A stretch of 6,885 bases of DNA, taken from contig JAEYQQ010000165.1 in the NCBI GenBank assembly GCA_023409955.1, forward strand, positions 1-6,885, given 5' to 3'. The DNA comes from Bacillota bacterium (lineage in GTDB: Bacteria; Bacillota; Clostridia; Christensenellales; Aristaeellaceae). Shown piece by piece: positions 6,204 through 6,885 of the stretch (position 1 is the stretch's first letter; the number at the start of each line of letters is the position of its first letter). The notes below the pieces were generated by a model that saw only the letters and a program-made list of their open reading frames with translations, had not been told where the DNA came from and ran no database searches. The translations under genes and the position numbers were made by a program.

Positions 6204-6885
6204 ATGCGCAAAACATTGGATGAAGTAATGCAGACGCTACAAAGCCTGGGCACTGAATCCAGGCGGAAAACCAACACAAAAAACGGCGCAGGCGAAAATC
6301 AGTTCGGGGTGATGATGGGCCAACTGCGATCCATAGGCAAAGAGATAGGCATTGATCACGAGCTATCCATGCAGTTGTGGGATAGCGGCAACGCCGATGC
6401 CATGCTTTTATCCTGCATGACCATGGACCCCAATCGGCTCACCCTAGATAAGGCTGAAAGCATGGTCGCTCCACTCACCTATTCCATGGTATTGGATGCG
6501 TTTGTGTTCGGGCCCCTTAGCGAGGCTGTGTTTGCGCAAGAGCTGATGCTCAAGTGGATTAAAGCTCCAGAGGCCTCATTTGGCCGGGCGGGCTGGAATC
6601 TGCTGATCGGGCAGATCATGGCAAAGAAAACATTACCCTTTACCATTGATGATATTTTATCAATTATCGACAATGAGCTTACGGCAGCTATAAAGCCCAA
6701 GCAGGAAGCCATGAACCGCTGCCTATGTGAAATCGGTATCCGCATGCGGGAATATACCCATCGTTGTATCGACATCGGTGAAAAATATGGCCGGCTGGAT
6801 AACCGGCCCATACCCAAGGGCTGCACATCATCCTATGCACCGGAATGGATCGCTGCCGGAATCAGGCTACGGGAAGCGAGAAAAA
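6204..6885 (+). CDS. DNA alkylation repair (AlkD-like) protein, 3'-truncated by the window edge
   Basis: The reading frame is open from the ATG at 6204 to the right edge (227 codons seen). CGGAGG (6194-6199) lies four bases upstream, and the gap to the YigZ gene is ten bases, so both share a transcript. The sequence looks like an all-helical HEAT-like-repeat protein of the DNA_alkylation/AlkD family, whose members remove N3- and N7-alkylated bases. Recognisable parts are WDSGNADAMLLSCM (59-72), LTYSMVLDAFVF (91-102), the WIKAPEASFGRAGWNLLIG segment (118-136) and the C-terminal EAMNRCLCEIGIRMREYTHRC with KGCTSSYAPEWI (168-216). D98 may match the catalytic aspartate of AlkD, while S94 would stand where AlkD has a tryptophan; I made this alignment by eye. 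Activity is therefore uncertain, and the family assignment is good. The first 35 residues are polar, with a KTNTKNGAGEN stretch. Confidence 0.8.
   Translation, partial: MRKTLDEVMQTLQSLGTESRRKTNTKNGAGENQFGVMMGQLRSIGKEIGIDHELSMQLWDSGNADAMLLSCMTMDPNRLTLDKAESMVAPLTYSMVLDAFVFGPLSEAVFAQELMLKWIKAPEASFGRAGWNLLIGQIMAKKTLPFTIDDILSIIDNELTAAIKPKQEAMNRCLCEIGIRMREYTHRCIDIGEKYGRLDNRPIPKGCTSSYAPEWIAAGIRLREARK

Noticed and set aside
6479..6826. 115-codon reading frame on the minus strand
   Set aside because: It is antisense to the AlkD-like gene, which has a good ribosome binding site, operon spacing and family resemblance.

Overview
The window reads as a chromosomal segment from a low- to mid-GC Firmicute, most likely of the class Clostridia. 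The reasons are strong AGGAGG-type ribosome binding sites, a textbook T-box leader in front of an aminoacyl-tRNA synthetase, and protein families common in that group (DUF1848, a YlxP-like DUF503 protein, a YigZ/IMPACT-family protein). The genus cannot be told from the sequence. All seven supported protein genes lie on the + strand. I see no insertion sequence, CRISPR array, tRNA, rRNA or phage gene.

Left part (1-1690): the 3' end of a class I SAM-dependent methyltransferase, a small DUF503 (YlxP-like) protein and an MBL-fold metallohydrolase follow one another with short gaps and good ribosome binding sites. They look like the end of one transcription unit, although no shared pathway is evident. 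A 115-base gap with overlapping inverted repeats and a possible promoter then leads to a DUF1848 protein (1806-2708). Its C-terminus carries a CX3CX2C cysteine motif like that of radical SAM enzymes.

Centre (2709-3126): this gene-free stretch is a complete tyrosine-type T-box riboswitch. A perfect consensus sigma-A promoter (TTGACA, 17 bases, TATAAT) is followed by Stem I with a UAC specifier codon, Stem III, and an antiterminator whose bulge reads UGGU. A mutually exclusive terminator with a T5 tract ends the leader. The specifier (Tyr), the UGGU (matching an ACCA tRNA end) and the downstream tyrS all agree.

Right part (3127-6885): the T-box controls a PLP-dependent aminotransferase, then tyrS, then a YigZ-family protein whose ATG overlaps the tyrS stop, then an AlkD-like DNA alkylation repair protein that runs off the window. 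No terminator is visible between these genes, so uncharged tRNA-Tyr may induce all four. The sensible core is tyrosine supply (aminotransferase) plus tyrosine charging (TyrS). This makes the aminotransferase a candidate aromatic aminotransferase, a more specific prediction than its sequence alone allows. The last two genes may simply ride along.
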